DNA from: CAZGLK01 sp964526375
Lineage (GTDB): Bacteria; Patescibacteriota; Minisyncoccia; JACQLN01
DNA: 5,328 nucleotides
NCBI GenBank assembly: GCA_964526375.1
Contig: CAZGLK010000050.1
Span: 1 to 5,328 of the forward strand
Direction of reading: 5' to 3'
The position numbers and the translations under genes were made by a program. A model generated the notes under the pieces. It was not told the DNA's origin and searched no databases. It saw only the letters and a program-made list of their open reading frames with translations. Shown in pieces: positions 4,228 to 5,328 of the stretch. Position 1 is the stretch's first letter; the number at the start of each line of letters is the position of its first letter.

Positions 4228-5328
4228 CTAGTTCGGCCTAATTTCTTTAAGCCGGGGGATGGTGCGGCCGGCGGTGAGGTTTAGGGTCGTGGAGCATACC
4301 AGATCGTCGGTGTCGGTTACCGTAAGCGCGATGTTCCTGCCGCCTTGGGTGCTGAACTTTACCACCATCTGCGGAGTAGTCGTGCTGCCGGCTAAAATTG
4401 TCATGTCGCTGTCGGGGGTTACAGTCCAGCTTACGGATTTCTCGGTGGCGCCCTCGCCAAAAGTGGACAGGCTTTTTAATGTAACCTGCTCGTCTATGGC
4501 CGGTCTCATGGGCGGGAACATGTCTATAACCGCCGAGGGAGCCGAATGCGCCATGGTTGTAAAACTAGCTCCCGCGGCCGAAGCCGAAAGATTGGTTGGG
4601 TCCCACACGGTTACCTGCCAATTATAGGTTTTATTAAAACCAAGAGAACCCGCCGGCGGAGCGTACGATGCTGATGCGGAAGAAACCCGGCCGCTGTCTT
4701 TAACCGCACTGCCGTCGGAAGCGTCGGTTATAACCACCTGATAAGCCGATTGGAGTTCTTCGTTGGGGTCGGAAAAAGTCCAGCTTAAAGTCCAACCCAA
4801 GGGATAAGCGCAATAATCGCCCGGAGCTTGCGGCGCTAAAGCGCTCACTGAAGGCGGCTCGGGTCGGCAGGCATAACCCCGCCCCGTCACTCCATAATTT
4901 GAGCCCCTAAAATGAATCCAGCCCATAACATCCGAGCCCCAGGCATAGCCGTCCCAGCGGCAACCTGTCGCCGCCACGCCGTAGTTTGACCCGCGCAAGC
5001 TGATCCAGCCATCCCAACCGTCGCTCCTGGCGCCGCTAGCGCAATCGCCGGCGGAAGATCCGGCACAAGCCCGGGCCCAGCCCGAAACTTCTCCGGTCTC
5101 CTGGCTCATTCGCGCCTCGCAAGTTCCCGAAGGGCAACCGGTTAATTGCGATGAATTAAAACTTATCCAGCCAACGCCTTCCGACCAGCCGTAGCCCGAC
5201 ATCAAACCATCGGCGGCAACTTTAACGCCATAATCAGCCGTGGAGCAGCTGCTGGTATTGGTGCAATTAAAACTCACCCAGCCGGCATTTTCCGACCAGC
5301 CATAGCCGCTTAAATTGTCGCCCGTTCC
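4228..5328 (-). CDS. C-terminal part of a large secreted repeat / Fn3-like / PKD-like surface protein (N-terminus outside window)
   Basis: The open frame runs from the stop at 4228-4230 through the right edge, giving 366 residues of a longer protein. The GTG at 5277 is an internal Val codon in a repeat, not a start. Residues 1-~155 hold W-rich repeats: SGYGWSENAGWVSF (7-20), SGYGWSEGVGWISF (44-57), then shorter GW.GWISLRGSNYGV and MGWIHFRGSNYGV units. Many Cys are present, suggesting disulfides outside the cell. About 158-259 resembles a fibronectin type III-like fold (WTLSWTFSDPNEE ... YNWQVTVWDPTN ... ASFTT). About 264-352 resembles a PKD/Ig-like domain (SVSWTV ... VVKFSTQGGRNIALTVTD). It ends RTIPRLKEIRPN, with no LPXTG, hydrophobic tail or other anchor. 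An adhesin or envelope role is inferred. Its GC content looks higher than that of its neighbours. Confidence 0.85.
   Translation of the reverse strand, partial: GTGDNLSGYGWSENAGWVSFNCTNTSSCSTADYGVKVAADGLMSGYGWSEGVGWISFNSSQLTGCPSGTCEARMSQETGEVSGWARACAGSSAGDCASGARSDGWDGWISLRGSNYGVAATGCRWDGYAWGSDVMGWIHFRGSNYGVTGRGYACRPEPPSVSALAPQAPGDYCAYPLGWTLSWTFSDPNEELQSAYQVVITDASDGSAVKDSGRVSSASASYAPPAGSLGFNKTYNWQVTVWDPTNLSASAAGASFTTMAHSAPSAVIDMFPPMRPAIDEQVTLKSLSTFGEGATEKSVSWTVTPDSDMTILAGSTTTPQMVVKFSTQGGRNIALTVTDTDDLVCSTTLNLTAGRTIPRLKEIRPN

Noticed and set aside
4259..4627. 122-codon plus-strand frame
   Set aside because: Antisense shadow of the surface-protein gene, whose domain pattern is clear on the other strand.

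Overview
The window reads as a piece of a bacterial chromosome, probably from the Candidate Phyla Radiation (Patescibacteria). This is an inference. It rests on a secreted protein with W-rich 'GYGWSE..GWISF' repeats, a stand-alone receiver protein, small orphan genes, and GC-rich palindromic repeats that appear to be translated in frame inside a gene. No rRNA, ribosomal protein or other firm taxonomic marker is present.

Layout. Positions 1-145 hold a possible gene tail (about 2-103) and a 12-bp-stem hairpin. A very good promoter with an extended -10 box follows and ends 8 nt before the ATG of a single-domain response regulator (191-634, +), so its mRNA is probably leaderless. From 635 to 904 is a hairpin-rich junction between convergent genes, with a terminator for each direction and several unexplained inverted repeats. 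All remaining solid genes are on the minus strand: a GT4-like glycosyltransferase (905-2236), an orphan protein with an HELVH metallopeptidase-type motif whose 5' end is built from palindromic repeats (2339-3046), a GRDP/DUF1399-like protein with a Cys-rich tail (3136-3693), and the C-terminal 366 residues of a large extracellular repeat/Fn3-like/PKD-like protein (4228-5328, continuing past the right edge).

The 534-bp gap at 3694-4227 has no confident gene but the densest signals in the window: a Fur-box-like operator, one exact and two near-exact DnaA boxes, and a 42-bp near-perfect palindrome. It may be a replication or regulatory locus.

The genes do not form an obvious single pathway. The glycosyltransferase and the repeat protein both point to the cell surface. 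The metallopeptidase-like and Cys-rich proteins are adjacent and co-oriented but separated by a terminator-like hairpin. Strong Shine-Dalgarno sites precede 905-2236 and 3136-3693, which makes their absence at 191 and 3046 informative.
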